Shown here: one piece after another, positions 7,676 to 15,539 of the stretch | Layout of the letters: the number at the start of each line of letters is the position of its first letter | How positions within the stretch are numbered: the stretch's first letter is position 1 | DNA from: an uncultured Actinomycetes bacterium | GTDB lineage: Bacteria > Actinomycetota > Coriobacteriia > Coriobacteriales > Atopobiaceae | Assembly (NCBI GenBank): GCA_900314645.1 | Contig: OMWB01000017.1 | Coordinates: forward strand, 26,998-90,997 | Direction: 5' to 3' | DNA length: 64,000 nucleotides | Notes under the pieces: generated by a model | What the model was told of the DNA's origin: nothing | Database searches by the model: none | Seen by the model: the letters and a program-made list of their open reading frames with translations, nothing else | Program-made: the position numbers and the translations under genes

Positions 7676-8593
7676 CTATGCGTAGCGGCTCATGGCGTCG
7701 GTGATGACGCGGCAGCAGCTGGGGAGGACGTCGGCCTCCCAGCCCATGACCTCGCCTGTTGACACGTCGCCGTCGACCTCGAGCTTCATGGGCCGGTCAG
7801 ACTTCACGGAGATGTGCTTGCCACGGTAGGTGACGATGCTTGGCCGCTTGACGTCTTTGCCCTTGGGGTCAACGATGCCAGCGAGCATGGGGAGCAGGAG
7901 CTGCGCGGTCTCGGTGGTCTCGAGCACGATCACGTCCAGCAGGCCGTCGTCCATGTTGCAGTCTGGGACGATCTCTATGTCGCCTTGCATCATGGCCGTG
8001 TTTGCGACGAGGCACGAGATTCCTTCGTGCTCATGGACCTCGCCGTCAACCGTGACGGTGAGGTGGTAGACGTCGGGCTTGAGATTGTTGAGCACCGCCG
8101 CGAAGTAGGCTGCCTCGCCGAGGAGCTGCTTGGTGGGGCGGGCGTCATGCATGAGCTGCGCGTCAAAGCCGGTGCCTGCCATGAGGGCAAAGCCCTCCAG
8201 ATGCTGGTTGCCGTCGATATCGGTCCAGCGCATCTCGCCGAGGTCAGCCGAAAAGCTCTGCCCCTTGAGACAGGCGGCCGCCAAGGCCGTGGGCTCGGTG
8301 GCGTTGCCGATGTTGGCGGCCAACAGGTTTGCCGTGCCCGAGGGGAACACGCAGGTCGCTACGTTGCGGCCACGCAGCGTGTACAGCGTGCGCGAAACCG
8401 TTCCGTCCCCGCCAGAGACTACCACGAGGTCAAAGGACTCCGCATCGCTGAGCCGTTCGGCGTCCTTGCTCGGGTCGTTCGAGAGGATGCGCATGACGCA
8501 TTCGTCTCCGTCGCGCAGCAGCGCCCGCTCAAACTCGTAGATGGAATCAGTGCCGAAGCCTGCATGTGGGTTATGGACTATAAGCGTGCGCAC
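7676..8593 (-). CDS. Diacylglycerol kinase family protein (DgkB/YegS-like lipid kinase)
   Basis: The 305-residue protein has the DAGK catalytic domain: a nucleotide-binding start (TLIVHNPHAGFG), VVVSGGDGTVSR (the GGDGT motif), and FPSGTANLLAANI, a variant of the family's GTxNdfA segment. The C-terminal beta-sandwich contains MDDGLLDVIV and KLEVDGDVS, close to the typical DGExxxxxP motif. The family phosphorylates diacylglycerol or related lipids at the membrane. The GTG at 8593 is chosen because GGAGG lies eight bases upstream; a GTG nine bases earlier overlaps that site. Confidence 0.88.
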   Translation of the reverse strand: MRTLIVHNPHAGFGTDSIYEFERALLRDGDECVMRILSNDPSKDAERLSDAESFDLVVVSGGDGTVSRTLYTLRGRNVATCVFPSGTANLLAANIGNATEPTALAAACLKGQSFSADLGEMRWTDIDGNQHLEGFALMAGTGFDAQLMHDARPTKQLLGEAAYFAAVLNNLKPDVYHLTVTVDGEVHEHEGISCLVANTAMMQGDIEIVPDCNMDDGLLDVIVLETTETAQLLLPMLAGIVDPKGKDVKRPSIVTYRGKHISVKSDRPMKLEVDGDVSTGEVMGWEADVLPSCCRVITDAMSRYA

Positions 8594-8710
8594 GCACGTC
8601 ACCTCCGTCGTTCGCTATGATGGTGCGGGCGCAAGGCGCCGCACAATTCCATGGTACCCATTTCACCTGCCTGCGCGACATGACCGTCGCGCGAGAAACG
8701 AGATTGATTC

Positions 8711-9841
8711 GTGTACGTAACCGACGAACTATCCCTGGCTTCCTTCTGCGAGCGTGCCTCAAAGGCACGCGTGATTGCCGTTGATACCGAGTTTCTTCGC
8801 GAACGAACCTATCATCCCAAGCTCTGCCTCATCCAGGTGGCAACTGCCGACGAGTCGGTAGCCATTGACCCGCTCGCCATCAGCGACCTCTCGCCTTTGG
8901 TGGCGCTCTTGGTGGATCAGAGCATCACCAAGGTCTTCCATGCCTGCACGCAAGACCTTGAGGTGATACTTGACGCGCTCGGATGCGTTCCCACGCCGGT
9001 CTTTGACACGCAGCTCGCCGCGGCCTTCCTGGGCCAGCGTCAACAGATTGGGTATGGAGCGCTGGTCGAGGCCTACTGTGGCGTGCGTCTGCCCAAGGCG
9101 GAGTCTTTGACGGATTGGTCGCGTCGGCCGCTTGACGAGGACCAGCTGCGCTATGCCGAGGATGACGTCATCTACCTGCCGCGCATCTACGACCAGATGA
9201 TTCAGGATCTGGTGAGGCTTAACCGGCTCTCGTGGCTTGAGCCCGAGATGGCGGCGCTCACGGACGCGACGCGCGTCTCGCGCGATCCGGAGGAGGCCTA
9301 CGTGCACCTGAAGCGTTCGGGGTCATTGACGCGCCGCCAACTTGCGGTGGCGCGCGAGGTCTGCGCCTGGCGTGAGCGCACGGCGGCCAAGCGCAACTTG
9401 CCGCGCAAGTGGGTGGTCTCTGACGAGGTGCTTGTGGAGACCTGCAAGCGGCTTCCGCGTACGGCCGAGCGCCTTCGCACGGTGCGTGGCACCGAGCAGC
9501 TCTCGGACCGGGACGCCCACGCGCTTGTTGAGGCCGTTGCGCGGGGTATGCAGTGCGAGCCTGCTCGCTATCCCAAGGTGCAGCATCGCGATCGTCCCTC
9601 TGCCGATATGGAGAGCGTGCTTGACCTCATGTACGCCATGCTGCGCATCATCTCTGACAAGAACGGCATCGCCCCGCAGCTCATCGCGTCGCGCGACGAC
9701 CTGCACGACCTAGCCTTGAGGCGAAACGGGGCTCGACTTGCCACAGGCTGGCGTTACGAGCTGGCCGGGCGGACGTTGCAGCGCCTGCTGTCGGGTGAGG
9801 TTGGCCTCACTGTGAAGGATGGCCATCTGGAAATGCTGTAG
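8711..9841 (+). CDS. rnd: Ribonuclease D (3'-5' exoribonuclease)
   Basis: This 376-residue DEDDy exonuclease trims tRNA and other structured RNA 3' ends. Exo I is VDTEF (Asp25, Glu27), Exo II is HACTQDLEV (about 79-87), and Exo III is YAEDDVIYL (about 152-160). A first HRDC-like helical domain follows at about 205-285 (SLTRRQLAVAREVCAWRE), and a second degenerate one lies at the C-terminus. The start is GTG at 8711 without a strong Shine-Dalgarno sequence. It is divergent from the upstream lipid-kinase gene. Confidence 0.93.
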   Translation: MYVTDELSLASFCERASKARVIAVDTEFLRERTYHPKLCLIQVATADESVAIDPLAISDLSPLVALLVDQSITKVFHACTQDLEVILDALGCVPTPVFDTQLAAAFLGQRQQIGYGALVEAYCGVRLPKAESLTDWSRRPLDEDQLRYAEDDVIYLPRIYDQMIQDLVRLNRLSWLEPEMAALTDATRVSRDPEEAYVHLKRSGSLTRRQLAVAREVCAWRERTAAKRNLPRKWVVSDEVLVETCKRLPRTAERLRTVRGTEQLSDRDAHALVEAVARGMQCEPARYPKVQHRDRPSADMESVLDLMYAMLRIISDKNGIAPQLIASRDDLHDLALRRNGARLATGWRYELAGRTLQRLLSGEVGLTVKDGHLEML

Positions 9842-9961
9842 CCGATTCCGCAGGGATTGGCAGCTCAACGTCCATCGCGCCGAGAGGATTCGTCCTTTGT
9901 GTCCGGCTGTTGCGCTACTCTAATGGGTATAACCGATGCATTGGCTTTGAATGGAGGCAAA

Positions 9962-10666
9962 ATGTATTACGGGTATGGCTATGGGTACGGCATGGACTGG
10001 ACGTATCTGCTGCTCATGATCGTCACGATGGCTTTGGGCCTCATTACCCAGGGCTACATCAGGAGCACGTACGCAAAATGGTCGCAGGTGCCCTCACCGG
10101 GCGGCCGCACCGGCGCCGAGATGGCACGTCGCATGCTCGAGCACGAGGGTGCGTCCTCAGTGGGCATCGGTCACGTTGCCGGCCGTCTCACCGATCACTA
10201 CGATCCTTCCAACAACACCCTCAACCTTTCAGAGGAGAACTTCTCTGGTGGGTCAGTGGCGTCTATCGCGGTTGCCTGTCATGAGGCGGGCCATGCGGTG
10301 CAGACGGCTCGCGGCTACCTGCCGGGCAGGATTCGTACGGCCATCGTGCCAGCGGTCAACCTGACGCAGCAGTGGTGGGGCACCCTGTTCTTCATGGGCT
10401 TTCTTCTGAACATGGGCGGTCTGGTGCAGCTTGCTGTCATCCTGTTCGCGTTCTCGGTGGTCTTTCACCTGGTCACCCTGCCAGTAGAGATCGACGCCTC
10501 GCGCCGTGCGGTGGCCTATCTCTCGCAGTATGGCTCGGATGTCGACCAGCGTGGCGCGAAGGCCGTGCTCACTGCCGCCGCCATGACGTACGTGGCCTCG
10601 GCGCTCTCGTCCATCCTGCAGCTGCTGTATCTCCTCAGCCGCACGAGCCGTCGCTCGAGCCGCTAA
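9962..10666 (+). CDS. Membrane zinc metallopeptidase, YugP-like
   Basis: The 234-residue protein has a Tyr/Gly-rich N-terminus (MYYGYGYGYG), transmembrane segments at about 14-30 and 135-165, and a pair near the C-terminus. CHEAGHAVQ holds the HExxH zinc site (107-111). The layout, with GRTGAEMARRML and a DHYDPSNNTLNLS segment, matches the neutral zinc metallopeptidase family of B. subtilis YugP. GGAGGCAAA precedes the ATG at 9962; an earlier in-frame start at 9857 is unlikely. The stop codon lies one base before the xseA start, so translation is probably coupled. Substrate unknown. Confidence 0.9.
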   Translation: MYYGYGYGYGMDWTYLLLMIVTMALGLITQGYIRSTYAKWSQVPSPGGRTGAEMARRMLEHEGASSVGIGHVAGRLTDHYDPSNNTLNLSEENFSGGSVASIAVACHEAGHAVQTARGYLPGRIRTAIVPAVNLTQQWWGTLFFMGFLLNMGGLVQLAVILFAFSVVFHLVTLPVEIDASRRAVAYLSQYGSDVDQRGAKAVLTAAAMTYVASALSSILQLLYLLSRTSRRSSR

Positions 10667-10667
10667 C

Positions 10668-12026
10668 ATGGCGCACGAAGAGGCGCCCATCTCGGTCACG
10701 CGAGCGCTGGAAGACGCGAAGCTCTGCCTCGGCTCGCTGCCGCTCATGGTGGTTGCGGGCGAGGTCACGGGGTTCCGTGGGCCCAACGCGCGCTCAGGCC
10801 ACTGCTACTTTCAGGTGAAGGACGACCAGTCAGCGATGGACGTCATCGTGTGGCGTGGCACCTACGCGAAGTGCGGCTTTGAGCTGCGCGACGGCCTGAC
10901 GGTGCAGCTGACGGGCGGATTTGACGTCTATACCGGCAGCGGCCGCATGTCGTTTATCGCACGCAAGCTGGAAGCCTCCGGCGAGGGCCTGCTGCGTCAG
11001 CAGGTTGCCGCGCTGGCGCGGAAGCTGCAGGCGGAGGGCCTCATGGATGAGGCCCGAAAGCGGCCCATCCCGCGCTTCTGTACGCGCGTCGCGGTGGTGA
11101 CATCTCTCTCGGGAAGCGTCATCGATGACGTGAAGCGCACGCTTGCACGGAGAAACCCGCTGGTAGAGCTTCAGGTGGTGGGTTGCCAGGTGCAGGGTCC
11201 CGGAGCGCCGGCAACCATCATGCGGGCGTTGCAGGTTGCCGCCAACGCGCGTCCGGACGCCATCCTGCTCGTGCGCGGTGGTGGCTCGTTTGAGGACCTC
11301 ATGACCTTCAACGACGAGATGCTGGCCCGCTTCGTGGCTGCGTGCCCCGTGCCAGTCGTCACCGGTATTGGCCACGAGCCAGACACCTGCATCTGCGACA
11401 TGGTGGCTGACCGGCGCTGCTCGACGCCCACGGCTGCGGCGGAGTCGGTCGCCCCGGCCATAGACGAGCTGGCGCAGCTTACGCGCGATCGGCAGACGCG
11501 TCTGGGTGTGGCCATGGGCCGCATGGTCCAGCAGGGCCAGCTAGAGACGCAGTCACTGGGGGAGCGCGCGACGCGTGCGATGTCGGCAGACCTGGGGCGT
11601 AGGCGGCTAGGCGTCGAGGCACTTGCGCAGCATCGCGTGCTGACAGACCCAAGGACGCTGATAGATGACCGTATCGCCGCGCTTGAGCTGACGGAGGAGC
11701 GCCTTCACGGCGCGCTCCCGCGCATGCTCCTGCGGCAGCAGGACGCCGTCAAGGCTTCAACCGCGCGGTTGCGTGCGGCTTCGCAGCGGCTCCTTGTTCC
11801 GTACGAGGCGCAGCTTTCGCGTGCGGCGGCGTCGCTCGATGCGCTTTCTCCCTTGAAGGTGCTCGGGCGTGGCTATGCAATCGCGCGTGACGCGGAGGGC
11901 CACGTGGTGGGCGATGCGGGGCAGCTTGCCCCTGGCGACGAGATTTCCGTCCTCCTCGGCACAGGCGCGGTGCGTGCCGAGGTCACACAGGTTGAGAAGA
12001 CGGCTACGGCCGGAGTGGAGGTATAG
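10668..12026 (+). CDS. xseA: Exodeoxyribonuclease VII large subunit
   Basis: This 452-residue protein is the catalytic subunit of the single-strand DNA exonuclease Exo VII, which acts in mismatch repair and DNA damage tolerance. It begins with an OB-fold (GEVTGFRGPNARSGHCYFQV), followed by the conserved catalytic core with RGGGSFEDL (about 202-210) and TGIGHEPDT (about 231-239), then a long coiled-coil region. LKVLGRGYAIARD near residue 400 is the typical C-terminal motif. It is followed directly by xseB. Confidence 0.96.
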   Translation: MAHEEAPISVTRALEDAKLCLGSLPLMVVAGEVTGFRGPNARSGHCYFQVKDDQSAMDVIVWRGTYAKCGFELRDGLTVQLTGGFDVYTGSGRMSFIARKLEASGEGLLRQQVAALARKLQAEGLMDEARKRPIPRFCTRVAVVTSLSGSVIDDVKRTLARRNPLVELQVVGCQVQGPGAPATIMRALQVAANARPDAILLVRGGGSFEDLMTFNDEMLARFVAACPVPVVTGIGHEPDTCICDMVADRRCSTPTAAAESVAPAIDELAQLTRDRQTRLGVAMGRMVQQGQLETQSLGERATRAMSADLGRRRLGVEALAQHRVLTDPRTLIDDRIAALELTEERLHGALPRMLLRQQDAVKASTARLRAASQRLLVPYEAQLSRAAASLDALSPLKVLGRGYAIARDAEGHVVGDAGQLAPGDEISVLLGTGAVRAEVTQVEKTATAGVEV

Positions 12027-12299
12027 ATGACAACCGAAGAACAGCGTGCCGTTGAGACCATGACGTTCAGGGAGGCATCGATCGAGCTCGAGCAGATCGT
12101 GCGCTCGCTTGAACAGGGAGACCTCGAGCTTGAGGATGCGCTTGGTCGCTACGCGCGCGGTGTGGAGCTGCTGCGTAGCCTGCGCGAGCGCTTGGCCACC
12201 GCCGAGCAGAAGGTTCAGGTCCTGATGGACGCCACGGACAGCGGCGTCGCAGTGGCCGACACCACGGCGGCTCCCTCGACAGCCTTTATCAACGAGTAG
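12027..12299 (+). CDS. xseB: Exodeoxyribonuclease VII small subunit
   Basis: This 90-residue protein has the family signature SIELEQIVRSLEQGDLELED followed by ALGRYARGVELL. Several copies of XseB wrap around the XseA coiled coil in the holoenzyme. The ATG follows the xseA stop immediately, with GGAGGTATAG as ribosome binding site inside xseA, so the two subunits are made in a coupled way. A short variable tail follows residue 70. Confidence 0.95.
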   Translation: MTTEEQRAVETMTFREASIELEQIVRSLEQGDLELEDALGRYARGVELLRSLRERLATAEQKVQVLMDATDSGVAVADTTAAPSTAFINE

Positions 12300-12335
12300 C
12301 AGACGGGCGCGTGCGCCTCAGAAAGGACGGAAGCT

Positions 12336-12683
12336 ATGGCACAGCATGACGACTGCATCTTCTGCAAGATTGCCAACCACGTGATCGAGTCTACCTACGT
12401 GTACGAGGACGACCTCGTCGCGGCCTTCAGGGACATGAGCCCGCTGGCTCCCACCCATGTGCTGGTGGTTCCCAAGGATCACTACGACGACCTTGCCGAC
12501 GGCGTGCCGGCCGAGACGGCAGCGGCCCTGTTCCATGCTGCCGAGGAGGTTGCCAAGGCCGAGGGTATCACCGAGTCAGGGTTCCGCGTGGTGGCAAACG
12601 CGGGCGCCGACGCTGGTCAGGCCGTGAAGCACCTCCACCTGCATGTGCTCGGCGGACGCCGCCTGACAGACGACTTCGCGTAA
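12336..12683 (+). CDS. HIT-family hydrolase (Hint-like)
   Basis: The 115-residue protein carries the full histidine triad HLHLHVLGG (about 99-107) and the N-terminal CIFCKI zinc-type pair followed by VYEDDLVAAF. Hint-type proteins hydrolyse AMP-linked phosphoramidates. AAAGGACGGAAGCT precedes the ATG. It lies 36 bases after xseB and is probably in the same transcript. Confidence 0.92.
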   Translation: MAQHDDCIFCKIANHVIESTYVYEDDLVAAFRDMSPLAPTHVLVVPKDHYDDLADGVPAETAAALFHAAEEVAKAEGITESGFRVVANAGADAGQAVKHLHLHVLGGRRLTDDFA

Positions 12684-12754
12684 ACAGGTCGCATTTCATC
12701 TGAGAGAGCCGTATTGCCGTTGGCTTGCGGGGATACGGTTGTCCTTTGGGTTTT

Positions 12755-12779
12755 GTCCCCCATGTCTAGCATGGGGGAC
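12755..12779 (+). terminator. Hairpin between the HIT gene and ackA
   Basis: GTCCCCCATG and CATGGGGGAC form a perfect 10-bp stem around TCTAG. A short T-run lies before the stem rather than after it, so its strength as a rightward terminator is uncertain. It may instead be a structured leader element of ackA, whose start lies 43 bases downstream. Confidence 0.45.
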
Positions 12780-12822
12780 GTATCATATTACGCGGTGCAG
12801 CAATCCTTAGGAGAGGAGACCC

Positions 12823-13995
12823 ATGAACGTCTTGGTTATCAATGCAGGCAGCTCGTCGCTCAAGTTCCAGCTGCTCGACGTAGACACCGCCGAGGTCTAC
12901 GCAAAGGGCAACTGCGAGCGCATCGGCATCGACGGTTCCTTCGTGGGCTACGAGTCCATCGCCGTTGAGGGCAAGCAGAAGATTGAGGCCCCGCTGCCTG
13001 ATCACAAGACTGCTATGCAATACGTCATTGAGATCATCAACGCCACGGGCAAGGACTTCATTGGCATCGGCCACCGCGTCGTTCAGGGTGGCTGGTACTT
13101 CCCCGAGTCCAAGGTCGTTACCGACGAGTCTCTGGGCTGGGTCCGCGAGGTCGCTCCGCTGGCGCCGCTGCACAACTATGCCGAGGCTGACGCCATCGAG
13201 GTCTGCCGCGAGCTGTTCCCCGACAAGGGCAACGTCGTCGTGGCCGACACCTCCTTCCACTACGCCATCCCCGAACGCGCGCATCGTTACGCCCTGCCGC
13301 GCGACGTCGTCAACAAGCTGCACATCCGCAAGTATGGCGCCCATGGCACCAGCCACCGCTACATCTGGCGTGCCACCAAGGAGTTCCTGGGCGACAAGGT
13401 GCACAAGCTCGTGAGCTGCCACCTTGGCTCCGGCGCCTCCCTGTGCGCCATCACCGATGGCAGGAACATGGACACCACGATGGGCCTCACCCCGCTTGAC
13501 GGCCTGATCATGGGCACCCGTTGCGGCACCATCGACCCGGCCACCGTCTGCTACCTGCAGCGCGTTGGTGGCTACACCGTCGACGAGGTCGACACCATGA
13601 TGAACAAGCAGTCTGGCCTGCTTGCCATCTCGGGTCTCTCCTCTGACTCCCGCGACATCGAGCTCGCGGCTGACGACGGCGACAACAATGCTCGCATGGC
13701 CATCGAGATGTTTGCGTATCGCACCGCCCAGCTCGTGTGTGAGATGGCTCAGGCCAACGAGGGCATCGACACCATCGCCTTCTCCGCAGGCATCGGCGAG
13801 AACTCCGCCACCATGCGTGCCGAGGTCTGCAAGAAGCTTGCATGGCTCGGCGTGAAGATTGACGACGAGAAGAACCGCGTCCGCTCTGGCGAGGTTCGCG
13901 AGATCTCCGCTCCGGATTCCAAGATCCGCGTGCTCATCGTCCCGACCAACGAGGAGCTCATGATTGCCCTCGACGTCAAGGAACTGCTTGGATAA
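12823..13995 (+). CDS. ackA: Acetate kinase
   Basis: This 390-residue ASKHA-fold enzyme makes ATP and acetate from acetyl phosphate, the final energy step of acetate fermentation. Signatures are VLVINAGSSSLKFQ at the N-terminus, IGHRVVQGG, VADTSFHYAIP, the YGAHGTSHRYI segment, and FSAGIGENSATMR near residue 325. GGAGAGGAGACCC precedes the ATG. No pta gene is adjacent, so the gene stands alone. It ends 24 bases before a long core-bearing hairpin. Confidence 0.97.
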   Translation: MNVLVINAGSSSLKFQLLDVDTAEVYAKGNCERIGIDGSFVGYESIAVEGKQKIEAPLPDHKTAMQYVIEIINATGKDFIGIGHRVVQGGWYFPESKVVTDESLGWVREVAPLAPLHNYAEADAIEVCRELFPDKGNVVVADTSFHYAIPERAHRYALPRDVVNKLHIRKYGAHGTSHRYIWRATKEFLGDKVHKLVSCHLGSGASLCAITDGRNMDTTMGLTPLDGLIMGTRCGTIDPATVCYLQRVGGYTVDEVDTMMNKQSGLLAISGLSSDSRDIELAADDGDNNARMAIEMFAYRTAQLVCEMAQANEGIDTIAFSAGIGENSATMRAEVCKKLAWLGVKIDDEKNRVRSGEVREISAPDSKIRVLIVPTNEELMIALDVKELLG

Positions 13996-14018
13996 CACGT
14001 CCTGGTCGTAGACTGAAA

Positions 14019-14098
14019 CGCAAGGCGGGAGGCTTCCTCCCCGGCTCAGGCGCTTCGCGCGCTTCGCAATCGCCGGGGAGGAAGCCTCCCGCCTTGCG
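14019..14098. repeat. Core-bearing long inverted repeat A (after ackA)
   Basis: The arms 14019-14045 and 14072-14098 match over 27 of 27 bases. The enclosed core (14046-14071, 26 nt) reads TCA...AATC on the plus strand. On the minus strand it is GATT, then GCGAAGC, then a GCGC-GAA-GCGC hairpin, then TGA. The hairpin lies 24 bases after the ackA stop. No U-tract follows. Confidence 0.88.
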
Positions 14099-14369
14099 CC
14101 TCAGGCTCCTGCGGCCGAGATTATCCTGAAATCATGTGTAGCTGGTACTTAAGCAGACCTGTGAGGGGAACGCTATTCCATTTCGTATCACTTATCCGTG
14201 TCGCCTGGAACCTCATTCTGCTTGGTACCACTCGGCACACGCCCGCTGGAACCCTATCCCGCTTCGTACCACAGTTTCGGTGGCCGACTTGTGTCACCAA
14301 ACCAAATACCGTTCCAGCCACCCCGCCTTGCGCCTCAGGCTCGTGCAGCCGAGATTATCCTGAAATCAT
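14088..14369 (+). repeat. 48-bp direct repeat bracketing a 186-bp segment
   Basis: Bases 14088-14135 and 14322-14369 are identical except at two positions. The first copy begins inside the right arm of hairpin A, so the second copy carries the tail of that arm with it. The shared segment includes the sequence CGAGATTATCCTGAAATCAT. The bracketed 186 bases hold the four 25-nt repeats. The arrangement suggests a local duplication or an insertion event. Confidence 0.85.
14167..14315. repeat. Four degenerate 25-nt repeats, the fourth inverted
   Basis: Copies start with GGAAC at 14167, 14207 and 14248 on the plus strand, and at 14315 on the minus strand. The shared pattern is GGAAC, then a variable YATTYY-like block, then TTSGTAYCAC. 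Spacing is 40-41 bases. Read on the opposite strand the copies translate as DTKWNSVP, GTKQNEVP, GTKRDRVP and VTKPNTVP, but in different frames. They do not behave as one gene. Confidence 0.65.
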
Positions 14370-14381
14370 ATAAAAGAATGA

Positions 14382-14428
14382 AAGGTTGACGTGGTTGGAG
14401 AGGAAACCTCTCCAACCACGTCAACCTT
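14382..14428. terminator. 22-bp perfect hairpin in the ackA-galM gap
   Basis: AAGGTTGACGTGGTTGGAG and the following AGG (14382-14403) pair perfectly with 14407-14428 around the loop AAA. Leftward of it the minus strand reads TCATTCTTTTATATG, a weak U-rich tract, so it may finish leftward galM transcripts that pass hairpin B. Confidence 0.6.
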
Positions 14429-14494
14429 ACCCTCAGTTTTGATTCTGACCTTATCTCGATTGTTGGCGTTCAGGCCGTCTACGTCGTTAACGGA

Positions 14495-14576
14495 GCGCTG
14501 GGGCGGGGTTGCCTGCAGGCGATTGCGAAGCGCGCGCGTAGCGCGCCTGAGCCTGCAGGCAACCCCGCCCCAGCGC
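14495..14576. repeat. Core-bearing long inverted repeat B (after galM)
   Basis: The arms 14495-14520 and 14551-14576 match over 26 of 26 bases. The core (14521-14550, 30 nt) reads GATT, GCGAAGC, then a GCGCGC-GTA-GCGCGC hairpin, then TGA on the plus strand. It lies 19 bases beyond the stop codon of the leftward galM gene. Read in the direction of galM the core is TCA...AATC, the same orientation as at ackA. Confidence 0.88.
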
Positions 14577-14595
14577 GGTCAGTACAGGAGCAGCC

Positions 14596-15474
14596 CTACA
14601 GCGGCAGCATGCGGAAGGCGTAGACCGCCTGCTCGCCAGGCTCGAGGAAGTCCATCCCTTGCTTGTTCTCGAAGGTGTCGTCCTCGTCGGTGCGGGTTGC
14701 GGTGCCACGCCACGGCTCGAGCGCGACAAACGGGGCGTCCGGAGCGCTCCACACGCCCAGGAAGTCGAAGCCGGGGAAGTCGACGCGCATGCCGTGGCCA
14801 GAGGGGCCGACGAGCGAGACGGTGCGTCCGGGAACGTCCTCAAAGGTGAGGGTGTCCACGTCAAACAGGCGATGGTTCAGCGGGAGCTCGTCCTGCTCAT
14901 CGACCAGCACGAAGCGGTTGCCGTAGTCCAGAAGGCCCGTCTCTGTGGAGATGGTGGGGGAGCTGTAGGTCCACTTCTTCGAGAAGACGAGCTTGTAGTC
15001 GGAGAAGTCCTCGTCCTCGCAGCCAGGGGCGGGAACGTTGAACGCGGGATGACCACCAACGGCAAACGGGAGCGTGACGTCGCCGGTATTGGTAACGGCA
15101 AACTCCTGCTCAAGCGAGTCACCAACGATGCGGTAGGTCATGTTGAGCTTGAAGTCAAACGGGAACTTGGCGCGGGTGTCGTCGTTCGAGACGAGCTCGT
15201 AGGTCACGGTGTCCTCAAGTGCCTCGATGACCTCATGCTCATAGTTGCGGGCGAGACCATGGCGGCCAAAGCGGACCTCGCCCTGGGCGCTGTCGGCGCG
15301 GTCGTTGCGCAGGTTGCCAACGATGGGGAAGAGGACGGGGGCACAACGCGGCCAGTACTTCTCATCGCGCTGCCACAGGTACTCCTTGCCATCAAGCTTC
15401 AGGCTCATCAGCTGGGCACCTGCGGAGTCAATGGTTGCCTCGATGCGTCCTTTTGAGATGGTGGTCAGGGCCAT
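14596..15474 (-). CDS. Aldose 1-epimerase family protein
   Basis: The 292-residue protein belongs to the GalM-like mutarotase family that converts sugar anomers. Visible marks are LMSLKLDGKEYLWQRDEKYW near the N-terminus, then the CAPVLFPIVGNLR segment. FGRHGLARN and FAVGGHPAFNVP carry the two expected active-site histidines, and VALEPWRG contains the catalytic glutamate region. The ATG at 15474 is chosen because AGAGGAGCTCCC precedes it; the longer frame to 15570 has no such site. It is convergent with ackA. Confidence 0.88.
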   Translation of the reverse strand: MALTTISKGRIEATIDSAGAQLMSLKLDGKEYLWQRDEKYWPRCAPVLFPIVGNLRNDRADSAQGEVRFGRHGLARNYEHEVIEALEDTVTYELVSNDDTRAKFPFDFKLNMTYRIVGDSLEQEFAVTNTGDVTLPFAVGGHPAFNVPAPGCEDEDFSDYKLVFSKKWTYSSPTISTETGLLDYGNRFVLVDEQDELPLNHRLFDVDTLTFEDVPGRTVSLVGPSGHGMRVDFPGFDFLGVWSAPDAPFVALEPWRGTATRTDEDDTFENKQGMDFLEPGEQAVYAFRMLPL

Positions 15475-15539
15475 GGGAGCTCCTCTCGCTTGTGCTTGCG
15501 TTATGATGTGGGCGTCACGACAAAGACTGGGGAGGAACC

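Larger units (their letters stand above)
13996..14595. other. 600-bp ackA-galM convergent gap rich in repeats, no gene
   Basis: No supported gene is present. The gap holds two long core-bearing inverted repeats (14019-14098 and 14495-14576), a simple 22-bp hairpin (14382-14428), a 48-bp direct repeat (14088-14135 and 14322-14369), and four copies of a degenerate 25-nt repeat (14167-14315). Short open frames here are all explained by the repeats. Its base composition is lower in G+C than the flanking genes between 14105 and 14470. Confidence 0.8.

Noticed and set aside
14167..14315. Possible CRISPR array (25-nt repeats with about 15-nt spacers)
   Set aside because: The repeats are degenerate, spacers are too short, one copy is inverted, and no cas genes are present.
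14121..14373. Short open frames on both strands in the ackA-galM gap
   Set aside because: They are explained by the 25-nt repeats, break between frames, and lack ribosome binding sites.
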